Below are positions 1 through 62,657 of a stretch of 64,000 nt of DNA, one piece after another. Position numbers and translations under genes: made by a program. How positions within the stretch are numbered: position 1 is the stretch's first letter; every line of letters begins with the position of its first letter. Under the pieces are notes generated by a model, which saw only the letters and a list, made by a program, of their open reading frames with translations, made no database searches and was not told the DNA's origin. The DNA is taken from NCBI RefSeq assembly GCF_000247815.1, contig NC_021676.1, positions 62,001-126,000 of the forward strand. Reading direction: 5' to 3'. The stretch is from Ficedula albicollis. Taxonomy: Eukaryota > Chordata > Aves > Passeriformes > Muscicapidae.

Positions 1-160
1 TGCCTCAAGCAGGACAGAAGTTCTTAGAATCTCAGACAACACATGGTAAAAGAGCAGGAGGAAGATCATGGTGAGGGGTTAGGGGAAGGAGGACCAGTAC
101 TTCCAGTGGCAACTGTTGTTTGCACTGGAATGACTGCCCCAGGCGGAGGGGCTCACTGAC
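1..160 (-). other. ARHGEF6 intron (5' part of the intron after coding exon 14)
   Basis: Follows the donor of coding exon 14 on the minus strand. No exon or repeat recognised. Confidence 0.7.
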
Positions 161-29532
<29,372 letters not shown>

Positions 29533-29597
29533 GGTGGAGAGTTCTGCCGCCAGCGCTGTTCTCCTGTACAACAGTGTACTGGAACCCACATCCGTGA

Positions 29598-29603
29598 TTA
29601 CAT
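29598..29603 (-). promoter_or_regulatory. Start-stop upstream element (AUG directly followed by UAA) ahead of ARHGEF6
   Basis: On the minus strand the sequence reads GAAG ATG TAA, 66 bases upstream of the ARHGEF6 ATG. If this stretch is transcribed as 5' leader, it is a minimal one-codon upstream ORF of the kind that can hold initiating ribosomes. Transcription of this stretch is not proven. Confidence 0.35.
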
Positions 29604-29660
29604 CTTCCTGCTGTAGCTCAAGTGTGAAACTACTTTTTTTTCTTTTTTTTTTTTTTTTTT

Positions 29661-29935
29661 TGTTACTTGGTACAGAAACCAAATCTTAAGAACTAGAAGA
29701 AGCTACTCTAAGGTAAAAAACTGTTGTTAGAATAATTTCTAGCACTCAGCAGGAGACAGGAAAAGCAGATTGTTAACTACATCTTTGCAAAATTATTGAA
29801 AACACAAGTATTTTATATTAATAATTACACCAAAAATATCTTACTTAGGGACTTCCTCCTTGTGGCAGCTGGCACCCTATCACCTAGTAAACTTGGTCTG
29901 AACTTTAGGTTATTTGCGAAGAAATAAATTTCTTA

Positions 29936-29973
<38 letters not shown>

Positions 29974-30251
29974 TTACTTGGTACAGAAACCAAATCTTAA
30001 GAACTAGAAGAAGCTACTCTAAGGTAAAAAACTGTTGTTAGAATAATTTCTAGCACTCAGCAGGAGACAGGAAAAGCAGATTGTTAACTACATCTTTGCA
30101 AAATTATTGAAAACACAAGTATTTTATATTAATAATTACACCAAAAATATCTTACTTAGGGACTTCCTCCTTGTGGCAGCTGGCACCCTATCACCTAGTA
30201 AACTTGGTCTGAACTTTAGGTTATTTGCGAAGAAATAAATTTCTTAATATT
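29661..30251. repeat. 280-bp tandem duplication separated by poly-T, upstream of ARHGEF6
   Basis: 29661-29940 recurs at 29972-30251 (offset 311) with no difference seen by eye. The copies are separated by a T run of about 31 bases, and the first is also preceded by a T run. Either assembly slippage at the poly-T or a very recent duplication. Confidence 0.95.
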
Positions 30252-33200
30252 GTAAATAACGATGTATTTACAGTGTTAAAACAGAATTCACGATAGTGAT
30301 CTTTTTGAGGAATGTAGCACTAAATAAAAAATTGAAACTATGTGGCAAACCTAGTTATTAAAATTGTCTTTCACAGTAGTTTCCGATTTTCTATTGTCTG
30401 ATTTTTCAAAAAAATTCTCTCAAAACAAGTACCTGGATAATTTCAAAAAGGTCGGGAATTTAAGTCATTCAAAACTGAGAATAAAAATCGTAACTATTTT
30501 ACTTGTCTTATTAAGATGTCCCCTTCTACCACCATTTCAGGATCCACTGAAGGTAGTTTTAGTTTTTCACCCTGCCCAGGGCAGTATTAACCATCACTAC
30601 TTATCACAGCAAGTCAGAAAAGTCCATTCATCTTTACAACTGTCCTTTCACCAGAACAGATGGAAAATGAAGCAATTCTGCAGCTGATTAAGTTGGAGCA
30701 TCATGGCTTGAAGCAATCCAACAGGAACAAAGTATCCTAGAGACCAGAATTTCTTGGTTACAGTGTTCTGAGTCAATTCCTACCCTGTTACTTAAAACAG
30801 CTGTTTTCAAGAACCTAAGTGTTACCAAACTACTTAGGATTTCAAGGCTCAGGAAGAACAAGGATAAATTGTACACTGTAAATGTGTATGGTTTTGCTTC
30901 CACTCTGCAGGTCTTATGACTGGTACTGGGACCTACCTATGGACCAATTTTAGCAGCCACTACTAAATCAGAACTGTCCTTTTAGGGTTAGACACAATTC
31001 TGCAGGACTTTGGGATGAGTTCCAGGTCTGTTTAGTGGGAAATACTCGTAACACACGACTGCAGGCACTGAATAAAGTGGGCTACAGCTCAATTACAGCT
31101 CACTGTTTTTTAGTGTGGCACATTTACAAACATGTGAGCAAAATATTTCAAAATTATGACTAATTGGCTATTCAGTTGTTTTGGGGTTTTTTTCCAGTTG
31201 TCATGAGCACTACTGTTTTCGGAAGGAAATACATGTAGTATCCACTTTCATAATTATTTTTTTCAAATCTGTAGGTTGTAGGTAGCCAAGACAACTACTA
31301 ATGCTCATTTATCAATGGGTACATGCATTTGGATATAGAAGACACCTCAAGTCACCTCATCAGAACGCAGCACTTTCCGATGTAAAAAGAAATACTTCCA
31401 ACGCTGGGAGACCTGCATGCCTGCTTCATTGAAGTCAGCATTACAAACCTGAACACCAAAGCACTTCAGCCACTCCCTTCTCTGAAGGAAACCTTTGGTG
31501 TAATAGATGTGCAGGTTTAGTTTTATGATTTCACATGCAGCTGCTGCAGCCAAACAAATATTAATGTCTGCAACTACAACTAAATGGAAATACTTCCTAC
31601 ATCTTAAATACTTACCAACTGCTTGAAAGACCTGCCAATACGGATATTCACAAAGTCCAAAATTTATGGAGTTTTTGATTAACCACTTCAATCCCAACTT
31701 CACATGCTTCAGAGTCCTTTCTAAACACACATTCCAGCTTGCTTACCCACTCCCACACCAAAATTAGTTCTGTGGCATACTCAGGGTATGAAGTAGAGTC
31801 GCAAAGGAAGGAATAGTGTCTGGTCTGGTCTTTGGAAAGGCTTCACCTTTGGCTATTTGCTGACAGCAACAAATCAAGTAAATCGCCAATCATCTCTTGC
31901 AGAGTCAACTTAGTTACAAATAGTTATTTACAGCCTGATTTGTACCAGTGATGACTAAACAGCACAGTGTTACTTCAGAAGGGGGAGACTTTCCTATACC
32001 AAACTACCAAGTAGTGGACTCCAGCAGCAAACACATCAGAACTGCACAGCGACAGAATGGTAAGAACAGCAGCCACACATACAGAAACCATTTCTGAGTG
32101 ATTCTTCTCAAAGTCACACAGGCTTACGCCATTCACTCTTTTCACAGCACAGGAAAAATACTCAACACCACAAAGAACAGCACTGGAGTATTTTTCTGCT
32201 GCAGAATCCAAGGATACATTTCAACTGTAGCTTTCAGTGACAAAGTTTGACTCTGTGCATGAGATAATACTGTAGATCAGAGTACATTCCCATTAATTAG
32301 AATTTTAGGCAGGCACTAATCTTACAGTAGCTGTCATTTTGGCATTACGCTTTAGGTAGGATGATCCAGTTCAGCCTGAATAGCAGCACCAAGACTGTAA
32401 GCTAACACTGAAAAACGAGTCTGATAGTACAGAATGATACTCCTTTCAGAAGAGATACTGAGATCACCTTGTAACAATAACCTTCCAAGATGTAACACTA
32501 GTAATCTTTATCACCATCCCAGTGTCTCCGAGTAAAATATGTTTTTCTTTTTAATTAGACAAAAAAACCCAAACCCGTAATACTTGTTAACAGTAAATTT
32601 ATTTGCCCTGGGAAATACTGCAATTCTACCAATCTGCTACACAGATTTACTCCTGGAATCTGCAGCCCATAACTGAAGTTTAAAATGATACCCTTTACCC
32701 CAAACATAAAGATTTAAAACTGTACACAAGGTATGCAGCATGCTTTTTCTTTAGCTATTCATGATGAACTGAGGGTTGTTTAAATGAGATCAGTTTATGT
32801 CTATCACAAAAGTCAGTATAAATTTTATTATCCATGAATGTTTATGAGTTTTCTACATGAAATACCAATGCCTAAGGATTCCTCTCACATACGTTGGCCC
32901 ATCAACATGTATCTAAGAGAAAAACACATCAAAATCAAGACAAAGTTTTGAAGGAAGCACCTACTCCCAAGAGATGTAGTACTGTCCAGTGTACACAGAG
33001 AACACTAATCTGGGCATTCATCACCAAAATCATTTCAGTACACCAACACTCCCCTCTTCTCATCCAGAAGGTCGGGACAAAACTGTTAATGAAATATAGC
33101 AGAACTTTTCATGGTTTCTTGGTGAAGTTCTCTGTATTGAAGAGGACTAAGGCTCACATCTGTTCAACTTGCTCCTTTCATCAGCATGAATGGCAAGCAC

Positions 33201-35043
33201 ACACATAAAGGGCAACCCAAGTATTGTGCTGCTGTAGGATGTGTGTGCAATGAGCAATGAACTAGCTCACTCTGGACTGTTGGAAGGTGCCAGCTATGGC
33301 AGGCAGTAGTTGGCTTCCACCAGTAATTTCATGTATGTCCAAGAGATCAGTAGTGCTACTTTAAAAGGCAACTCCTGAATGCTTACTCAATGCGCTAGAA
33401 AACGGCGGGCAACACTAGACTCAAAAGCCAGGCTGTATCAGCTGTGATTTGTTATCCTTCTATTTTCCAATGCATATCCACTGCTGCACTGCTTCCTCCT
33501 AGGCACTGTAACTGGAAAAAGGAAATGCAAGTTAGTATCCTCTCAGAAGCCAAGAGACAAAAAGCTAATTAGCTTTGAATTAATTTTATATATACAATTA
33601 ATATATTTGGATTGTATTTGATTTGTTCCACTAGTATGAAAGCACATCAACAGCTAACTACAATAATCAAAATGCCCTGAGGACAACTTGTACTAATGCA
33701 CACTCCTTGTATAACACCATCTTCAGGGCAGGTACTAAGTACTGCAGTTCCTGTGTGTATTCCCCCTTCAAATTCTACCCACCACAAAATCTCACCAATT
33801 CTTGATAATCTCAGCATGCTACTGAGGAGTTCTGTAATACACTTCTATACATATCTGTACGTAATAATGTGTTATAAGTTAAATAAAACTTGTAATCAAG
33901 GGAAGGAAAACGGCTAGCAATTCAAATCACACCCTGATTTTCCACAAGGCTACCTTCCTTGCCACAGGTTATTTACTGCTCCCCTAACACTGGAACCATG
34001 CCTGTTAAGAATCTGGAAACATTTAAAAGCTGAAGAGAAGGCTGATAAGACTGTGCTTTTGTCTCTAATACCTGCATTTATTACAACGTGGTCACAACAG
34101 ATTTACTAAACTGAAAAGAGTGGATAATACTAATATAATATAATACAATACTATTTTCTTTAAAGAGAAGCTTTTTCACTTGTCAAGAATAATTAAGCTT
34201 CAGCTTCCCAGCTAAGAGAGGGAATTGAGGTGCACACACACAAAGTTTAAAATGTTCTGACACATTCTATATGATGATTTGTCAGAATCTTTTGTTAAAG
34301 AAAGCATTTTGTCTCTTACTAGAGGATCCAAGATCTGGATCTGGGTCAAATTATAAGTTTAAAAACTGACTCCTGATGTTTTTTCGCAGGTTGGTGGGGG
34401 AGTGAAGGGGAAATGCTACTTTTAGACCTATCCACTTTAGTAGCACACTAGTGACATCACTGATTTTTGAATGAAAAAGGTTTTCTTAACCTTTAGAAAC
34501 ACCTGTTGTGAAGTGTCCTTTCAGTAAGACTCAAATTTAAATATTTAAACAGACACATCTTAAAAGGAAAACAAAGACAAGGACAGCATTTGCTGGTTGA
34601 AATTTTATCAAGTGTCAGAAAAACAAAAAGCTGGTAGGGCAGCAGTTTTTGTTTTGCTTAACTACATGGGTCCCCTGAATAGAGAACACTTGTGATGACT
34701 CTGTATTTTATCTGAAACATAATCCAGCACCCCAAAACAAAGCATATTTTTCCTTTATGGTCAGGGTAACAGCAGGAATTTATCAGGAGTACTTATAAAA
34801 CATTACTGGCATATTCTGACAAGGGCACAGTTATTGAGTTGCTGTTACTGAAACTCTATAAAGAGAATGAATTGTAACCCAACTGATGCTACAAACATCA
34901 CACAGTATACAACAGAACCTATCCTTCCCACAAGACCAAATTCCCTGATAACAGCGACCACCTGTCAGATAAACCAACTGTACTTGGTTATACTACAGCT
35001 TTTTTCTTTTTAACCATTTCAAAGTTGGTTCTTGAAAGTAGAA
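30252..35043. other. Region upstream of ARHGEF6 without recognised gene
   Basis: AT-rich sequence with no conserved reading frame, RNA gene or repeat that I recognise. Any 5' non-coding exon of ARHGEF6 could lie here or further upstream; no CpG island is seen in this stretch. Confidence 0.6.
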
Positions 35044-35685
35044 TGTCACAGCCTGAGGTGTCTCCTTAGACCTGAGATCACCTCAGGAGGACATACAGGT
35101 GGTCTGAACCCAGCTCTTTCCGATGCCCGCCCATGAGAGACTGCAGGAGGCTGTTCTTGGAGGTTTTCATGGTTGTTTATTGTTCCTTATCTCTGGGATG
35201 CTTTGTCCAGCGAACAGCAGTCTGCTCGCCAGACATCCAGGGCAGAATCTGCCTGGTAGAGGCAGGACTTATCTTTTATAGTCTAAATTATGTGCTAGGT
35301 ATTTACAAATGATCCCAATACAATACAATCTTGTTACATGGTCCAGCTCTGTCCCCATCCAATCTAAGAGTGCCAGCATGTCACCCAGCATGGATGACAC
35401 AGAGAAGAAGGAGAAAGAGGTATCCACACTCCAAATTCTCCATCTTGGCCACGTGTCCCTTACCATAAACATTCTAGAAATCTGCTAATTCTACATTCTA
35501 ACAGTCTAATTTACACTCTATTTATTTTTGCAGCTTGTATTTCTTCTCTCAATGTCGGTAAATTGTTCCAAGGAGCTAAATCCAGCCCCTGAGACACCTG
35601 AGTCTCATTCAGGGGTCTTTGAGACCCTTGCCAGGGGGGTTTTGAGACCCCCAAGGAAGCCAGGGGAACACCCTAGGCTCCCACA
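35044..35685 (-). mobile_element. Solo LTR of an avian endogenous retrovirus (ERV-K-like), 642 bp
   Basis: The element runs TG to CA (TGTCACAGCC to CTCCCACA on plus) and is flanked by a 6-bp direct repeat GTAGAA at 35038-35043 and 35686-35691. Six-base target-site duplications are typical of ERV-K/class II elements. On the minus strand a TATAAAAG box (35273-35280) is followed about 90 bases on by AATAAA (35176-35181), which fits U3-R-U5 order in that direction. No gag, pol or env sequence is next to it, so it is a solo LTR left by recombination. Confidence 0.88.
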
Positions 35686-36696
35686 GTAGAATTTGAAGCT
35701 AACAGCAAAACAGCTTCTTACTTTACAGATTCAATAAAGAACTATGTAAAGGAGTACATATGCTTCTTCACATAAATGCTTCTCTGGGAAAAGGTAGGTG
35801 TCCTTATCCTTTAATCTGTACTAGATTTTATTAAACTCTGCACACACTTTAAGTTATTTCCATTTTTTTACTAAAATTTATAAAGTAATTTTATTTTCCA
35901 GAAAGCTGGATTAGCATGACAGCCACTACCATTTTTTCCTTATGAGTTACCAGAGAAACAGGAGAAAGACACACTTTCACATAAAATCTGAAGACAGCTG
36001 CTCTTGAATCTTGAAAAATAAATTTAAAAGGGTAGGTTTCAGAGCCACAAAACACAGCTGTTCTACAGTCTTAAACTGTGCAAACATTCTAGAAATCTGC
36101 TAATTCTACATTCTAACAGTCTAATTTACACTCTATTTATTTTTGCAGCTTGTATTTCTTCTCTCAATGTCGGTAAATTGTTCCAAGGAGCTAAATCCAG
36201 CCCCTGAGACACCTGAGTATCATTCAGGAGTCTTTGAGACCCTTGCCAGGGGGGTTTTGAGACCCCCAAGGAAGCCAGGGGAACACCCTAGGCTCCCACA
36301 GTAGAATTTGAAGCTAACAGCAAAACAGCTTCTTACTTTACAGATTCAATAAAGAACTATGTAAAGGAGTACATATGCTTCTTCACATAAATGCTTCTCT
36401 GGGAAAAGGTAGGTGTCCTTATCCTTTAATCTGTACTAGATTTTATTAAACTCTGCACACACTTTAAGTTATTTCCATTTTTTTACTAAAATTTATAAAG
36501 TAATTTTATTTTCCAGAAAGCTGGATTAGCATGACAGCCACTACCATTTTTTCCTTATGAGTTACCAGAGAAACAGGAGAAAGACACACTTTCACATAAA
36601 ATCTGAAGACAGCTGCTCTTGAATCTTGAAAAATAAATTTAAAAGGGTAGGTTTCAGAGCCACAAAACACAGCTGTTCTACAGTCTTAAACTGTGC
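35467..36696. repeat. 615-bp tandem duplication covering one end of the LTR and its flank
   Basis: 35467-36081 is repeated as 36082-36696 with only two substitutions noticed (CTCATTCAGGGG versus ATCATTCAGGAG). The unit holds the outer 219 bp of the LTR (its U3 end) plus 396 bp of flanking sequence, so it arose after the LTR insertion, or is an allelic or assembly duplication. Confidence 0.95.
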
Positions 36697-37569
36697 TGGA
36701 GGTGCCTGAAGTCTGCAACTTAATCCCAGGACCTCTGCAGAGATCAATTCCTAATCCAAGATTATACTCAGTCTAATTGCTCATCCTACGCATTTAACAA
36801 GACTGATTAAATATTTATACTGACACTTATTATTACAACTCTGATTTTTATGGTCTGCTCTTAGAAGAATTCATACTTAACAACTTTCTGCCACACAACT
36901 TAAAGTGCAGTTGTAAACATGTTTTTCTTTAGCTGAACCCAAACTGGCCCCGTTTTTGCAGGCAAGTAGAGTCTTGCTGCCATTCCTAACCTGACTGGCT
37001 TACCAAGCCTTTTTAACTCTCCTCCAAGATTTAAACAGAAATTAAAAACAACACTCAGCCATGAAGAACATCCTACAAACCTATACACAATGACCAGGAA
37101 ACCTCCTTGCAGCTATTACACTGCTGTAATATTTACCTTACATATTGGTACAGGCACCACTCACGTCTGCCATCAACACAGATGAACAAGCATTATTTCA
37201 GTGGTATCTTCTAGAATTCATCCCCCTGCAATTAAGAGAAGATATAGCAAACTGAGAAAAATGTTTTACAGCACAAGTTAACCACCTACAGTAATTGCCC
37301 CATTTCAAAACAATAGCACAAGTTTGGTTTGCAGATTATTCCGTTGCAAGTTTTTACTACTTCTTTAAATGGTGGAGGATTCACAGGCTTGGAATGGACT
37401 GGAATGGCTTAGAGAGAGGTTGCACGGCTTATGGAATTCTCATTCCTTTTCAAAGGTGCACTGCCATGTTAAATCCGTAAGTTGAACGACAAAATTTACT
37501 GAGGACTAAACAGTAGTACAAAGGTTTTGGGTTTGTGGTTTTTTTTGTTTTTGTTTTTTTTTTTTTTTT
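36697..37569. other. Intergenic sequence between ARHGEF6 and RBMX
   Basis: No gene recognised. Ends in the T-rich stretch that opens the false duplication. Confidence 0.6.
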
Positions 37570-38495
<926 letters not shown>

Positions 38496-38686
38496 AATTT
38501 TGTTAATATGCTGTATATGCAGCTTCTTTAAGCATCTTCACTGGTCACAAAATACCCCCTCCCCACCCTACACAGCAATATTCTGCCTACAGTGAGCTGC
38601 ATTACAGCTTTAGTTTTAAAACTGATGCCATAAATGCTTTTATCCAAGGACTGCCGAATTTGGATAATTTCTAATGTATTGGGAAA

Positions 38687-39745
38687 TTTATTTTCCTCTT
38701 TTTTTCTTTAGTCTAGCACTTCCACTGCCACAACATGCAGCTTGTCTTACTGTATTAGAAGAAGATAACTTGTTTAAATTTTGACTTAGACTGAAAAACT
38801 AGTTTGCTTTGCTTACCATCTTTGCTGTTTCACAGGCATTTGATGCTCTTAATCAGCTGTGGAATGCTGAAAGATTCACTTATTTTAGGAAGCCATAAGC
38901 CTTTGAGAAGTTGGAGATAAAGACTTCTTTGCTTATCTTTTCTCCTTTGGAATCAAAGATGTTCCTTTAAAAGTGAAACACTACAGAGTTGCAAAAATTT
39001 GAAACATTATGAGTAAGCACTGTTTTGCAGCTTCTCTGATGGAATTGGTCAATGGTTTGTGGTTTGTTGTTTTTTTAACAGTATTTTGTAGCTGACTTAA
39101 TATGAACATGATTTTTTTTTTGCAGGGGAGATCTTTAAACTCCCCATGAACAAGTAGGAAGGCAGAATATAGTATTATCCACTTGCTTTTTTGGTTAAAG
39201 TGAATGAAATCCTCTATTTTTCTTTATACAAGGATCTGAAGACATTTTGTACTGGGAATATTGTGACTTCAAATTCTAGGCATAACTGAGCTTTGTGTGA
39301 ATCATCCCCACCACCCTCCAAATCACAAGCAATACTTTCAGAATGAGATGCTGAACATGTAGAGCAATCCATCTCCAAGATAGATGGTTGGATGTTATGC
39401 AGAAGATCTTAAGAACAGCTTTCTCCACTCATGACGAAAATCAGATGGAAGTGTGGCATTTCAGGGAAACTTTACTTTGAAAATTACAACACTAGTACAC
39501 AGCTCAAGCTTATACATTTAACATCTGCTTTCTGAAAGAAATGTTAACAATTTTGAAATGATATTAAACATTGTTTTAACTTTTTCTCACAAAAGCATAA
39601 AAGTCATGGAGGGGAAAACTTAACAGGCAACAATAAAAAAAGGTTAAAAACAACTTTTCCTTTTAGTAGTCCTCTGGTAGTAAAGATAGAACAGCTTCCA
39701 CATTTGAGAAATTATCTGTCTTGGTCCAAAAGTTTAAGAGTGTTT
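38687..39745 (-). other. RBMX: Probable RBMX 3' untranslated region
   Basis: Follows the RBMX stop codon on the minus strand. The first AATAAA I find downstream is at 38687-38692, giving a 3' UTR of roughly 1.1 kb. No other gene is seen in it. Confidence 0.45.
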
Positions 39746-48654
<8,909 letters not shown>

Positions 48655-49325
48655 CTACTAAAAAGAATGAGGCCATTACTAACAAAACATCAAACAGCAA
48701 CAGAGCCCTCATGGTATATAAATGACATCTGTCCTCAGAAGTACAAGCAAATTTTCATTGGAAAGAGGGAAGAAATATGAGGCATAAAAAACATTAAGTA
48801 ATTGCAATTTTTTGTAATGGAAGCAGATGAAACTAGTATCAACAGTTACTTCTTCATATTATATAGTGTATTTAAAACATATTAAATAGAACTCTGAATA
48901 GCAGAACAAAGCACTGTTAAAATGAAGCAATATTGGTGACTATGAAAACCCTTCCAGAAGGGCTGTTCTTTTTGTCGTAAATTGCAATCCTAGCATACCT
49001 TTCCTTTAAATCCTGGACATTACAAGTCATTTACTTAATATGCCAAAATAATACAAAATTATTAATTCTTCAAAGCATCTTCAATCAGTACTTATAAATT
49101 AAGCTCATTCTTTGTACTATCTGCATGGAGCCTATGCTGGAGTCCTGGCCTACACAATACGTGAGGCTGAACAGACACACCAGACCACCACTACAGTCCT
49201 ACACGGCAATGTCAAAGCTAAAGCCACGGGGACGGGAGAGCTTAAAAAGAAAAAAGCCCAAGAGCCGAAGACAAAGCCAGACCTCTCAGTGCCTGGCGGG
49301 CCGCCCGGCGCCTGTGGACAAGCGC

Positions 49326-50636
<1,311 letters not shown>

Positions 50637-50704
50637 GCGGCGGGAGAAGAACGGCAGTGGGCCGTGGGAAAGGCGGAGTAGAGCTTTGTTTGCCTGCTGC
50701 GCCT

Positions 50705-51200
50705 CGTCCCGAAGGATTGAGGCCCCACGCGGAGTGCTGTGCCCAATTCTGGGCTCCTCAGCACGAGAAAGGAGCTACTGGAGATCAGTAATCATCACAA
50801 AGATTATTAGATGTCTGGAGCATCTCTCGTACGAGGAGAGATATGGAAGCTGGGGCTGTGCAGTCTAGAGAAGGGAAGAATGAGAAGGGATCTCACTAAT
50901 GCATATAAATATCCCCAAGCCAGGTGCCAGGGGGATGGTGCCACAGTCTTTTCAGTGGTGCCCAGTGACAGGACGAGGAGCAATGGTCATAAACTAAAAT
51001 ACAAGAAGTTCCACCTCAACATGAGAAAGAACTTTACGTTGAGGGTATGAGAACCCTGGAACAGCTGCCCAGTGACATCATGGAATCTCCCTCTCTGAAG
51101 ACATCCTGTGTCACCTGTTCCAGGTGACCCTGTCTTGCCAGGGCGATTGGACCGGATAATGTCCCAGAGGTCCCTTCCAATGCTAACTGATTTTGTGAAG
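50705..51200 (+). mobile_element. CR1 LINE fragment (3' end of the element), sense
   Basis: Carries successive CR1 3' landmarks: TGTGCCCAATTCTGGGCTCC, CTGGAGCATCTCTCGTACGA, a GTGACAGGACGAGGAGCAAT-like segment, AACCCTGGAACAGCTGCCCA and the terminal GAGGTCCCTTCCAATGCTAA. It is degenerate and has no intact reverse-transcriptase frame. CR1 is the dominant LINE of birds and other sauropsids. Confidence 0.9.
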
Positions 51201-52130
51201 CAGGAGATTTATCGTTTCTTTGGAATGAAAATCACAGTAGTATCAGTTTTAACTTTGAAGTCTGTGCAGGAGCTTAACCCAGATCACTAAAAGAGCCTTA
51301 AGGGCATTTTTAATTAGTTTGATTAATACATGTGCATGGCAGCACCCCTTCCTTGCAGAATAACAGCAAACCAAAACAAGTGTGGTTTAAAATTAAATAT
51401 GTTGTTAATGACACTAAGTTTTGCCATTTTTGTTCAACTAACTCGATTTGTTATTTATACTTAAAGTTCAGCTGTGATTTTCTTTGGCTGGCTAAACCTG
51501 ATAGGGGAAAAGTCAGGAGGAAATCAGCTCATACAAAAATTGGCTAAATTTTCATTGTTTGAACCTGTAGATTATATAAATTGATATTATATTAATCAGC
51601 CATCAAGGACTATTTTCTTAGTGCCACCCAGTCTAATCACCAGACAGTCTTTTAAGTTCTCCCTTGCAGTTCTCCAGTCCTTCATTTCTGGGAAGTGCTA
51701 CAGAGTCTATGGACTATGAGGGTGCTGCCTAGTGCTATTACAGTTGCACAGCTGCATAATTGCTACACTCTGATAAGAGAACATCGGACTCTATCCTTAT
51801 CTTCAGTTTTTCAGTCTGTCAGATACTGATATGCAGCTGCTGCTTGTGCTATGGGAAGAAGGCAACATTGCCTCAGACTAGCTCATAGATGTGTTGAGAA
51901 CACAAAGGAGGGGAGCTCTCAAACTCCAGTACGTACTTGAAGATCTCCCCTTACCAGTGTGGATGCTCAGTTTCTGGATGCTGTTACTGTGAAGGGGAAA
52001 AGGGAAAGATGACCTTTGTTGACATGATGGTGTGTGGCCCTGTGTTAAAACTCGATAATCTCAGAGGTGTTTTCCAACTTAACTGCTTCTGTGCTTTTTG
52101 CTGGGGGCTAAAACCTGAAAAAGAGATTCT
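51201..52130. other. Intergenic sequence between two CR1 fragments
   Basis: AT-rich, with no gene or other repeat recognised. Confidence 0.55.
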
Positions 52131-52322
52131 GGTATCATAGAATCCTAGAATGGTTTGGATTGGAAGGGACCTTCCAACTGAATCACCTGATTTCACTACC
52201 CCCACCTCGCCTGCCATGAGCATCCTTAGACCAGGATCCAAAAAGCCGGTTCAGTCTGGCCTCGAACATTTCCAGTGATAGAGCATCCACAGCTTTTCTA
52301 TCCAACCTACGCCAGGCCCCCA
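52131..52322 (-). mobile_element. CR1 LINE fragment (3' end), antisense
   Basis: Reads as the reverse complement of a CR1 3' end: ATCATAGAATCCTAGAATGG (terminal ATTCTATGAT repeats), GGATTGGAAGGGACCTTCCA, CTGGCCTCGAACATTTCCAG and a GAGCATCCACAGCTTTTC-like segment. It lies directly upstream of the TM9SF2-like CpG island. Confidence 0.9.
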
Positions 52323-52605
52323 CGCCCTCCCGAGGAAGCATTTCTCCCCAGTATCCCGTCTAACCCCGCCTCTGGCAGGGGGAAGCCGTTGCCCCGTCTG
52401 TCGCCTCCCGTCCCTCAGTGCCCTTCCCCAAGATGGCGCCCGGCGCTTCCCGCGCTCCCCGCGCAGGCGCCGTGCCCCGACCCGGCCGTGACGCAGCGCC
52501 CCGCCTCCGCCCGTGCCGGGGCCGCGTCCGCCTCCGCAAGGCGCTGCCCGGGGTGCTCGGGCTGCCGCTGCGCCTCATGCTGCCTGTGCCCGTCCAGGCT
52601 GGACG
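52323..52605 (+). promoter_or_regulatory. CpG-rich promoter and leader of the TM9SF2-like gene
   Basis: CG-dense sequence just upstream of the start codon, with CCAAGATGGCGCC (YY1-like) near 52430. An upstream ATG at 52577 opens a 10-codon frame whose TGA (52607-52609) overlaps the main ATG as ATGA. The same frame is also open from 52418. The transcription start is unknown. Confidence 0.5.

Positions 52606-62657
<10,052 letters not shown>

Noticed and set aside
31347..31730. 127-aa minus-strand frame upstream of ARHGEF6
   Set aside because: No recognisable domain, no splice or promoter support; chance frame.
35269..35472. Minus-strand 67-aa frame in the LTR
   Set aside because: Non-coding LTR sequence (U3 with TATA box); not a retroviral gene.
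49112..49320. Basic, Lys-rich plus-strand frame that looked faintly histone-like
   Set aside because: No histone motif survives inspection; it lies on the strand opposite to RBMX, in its first intron, and runs into the C block.
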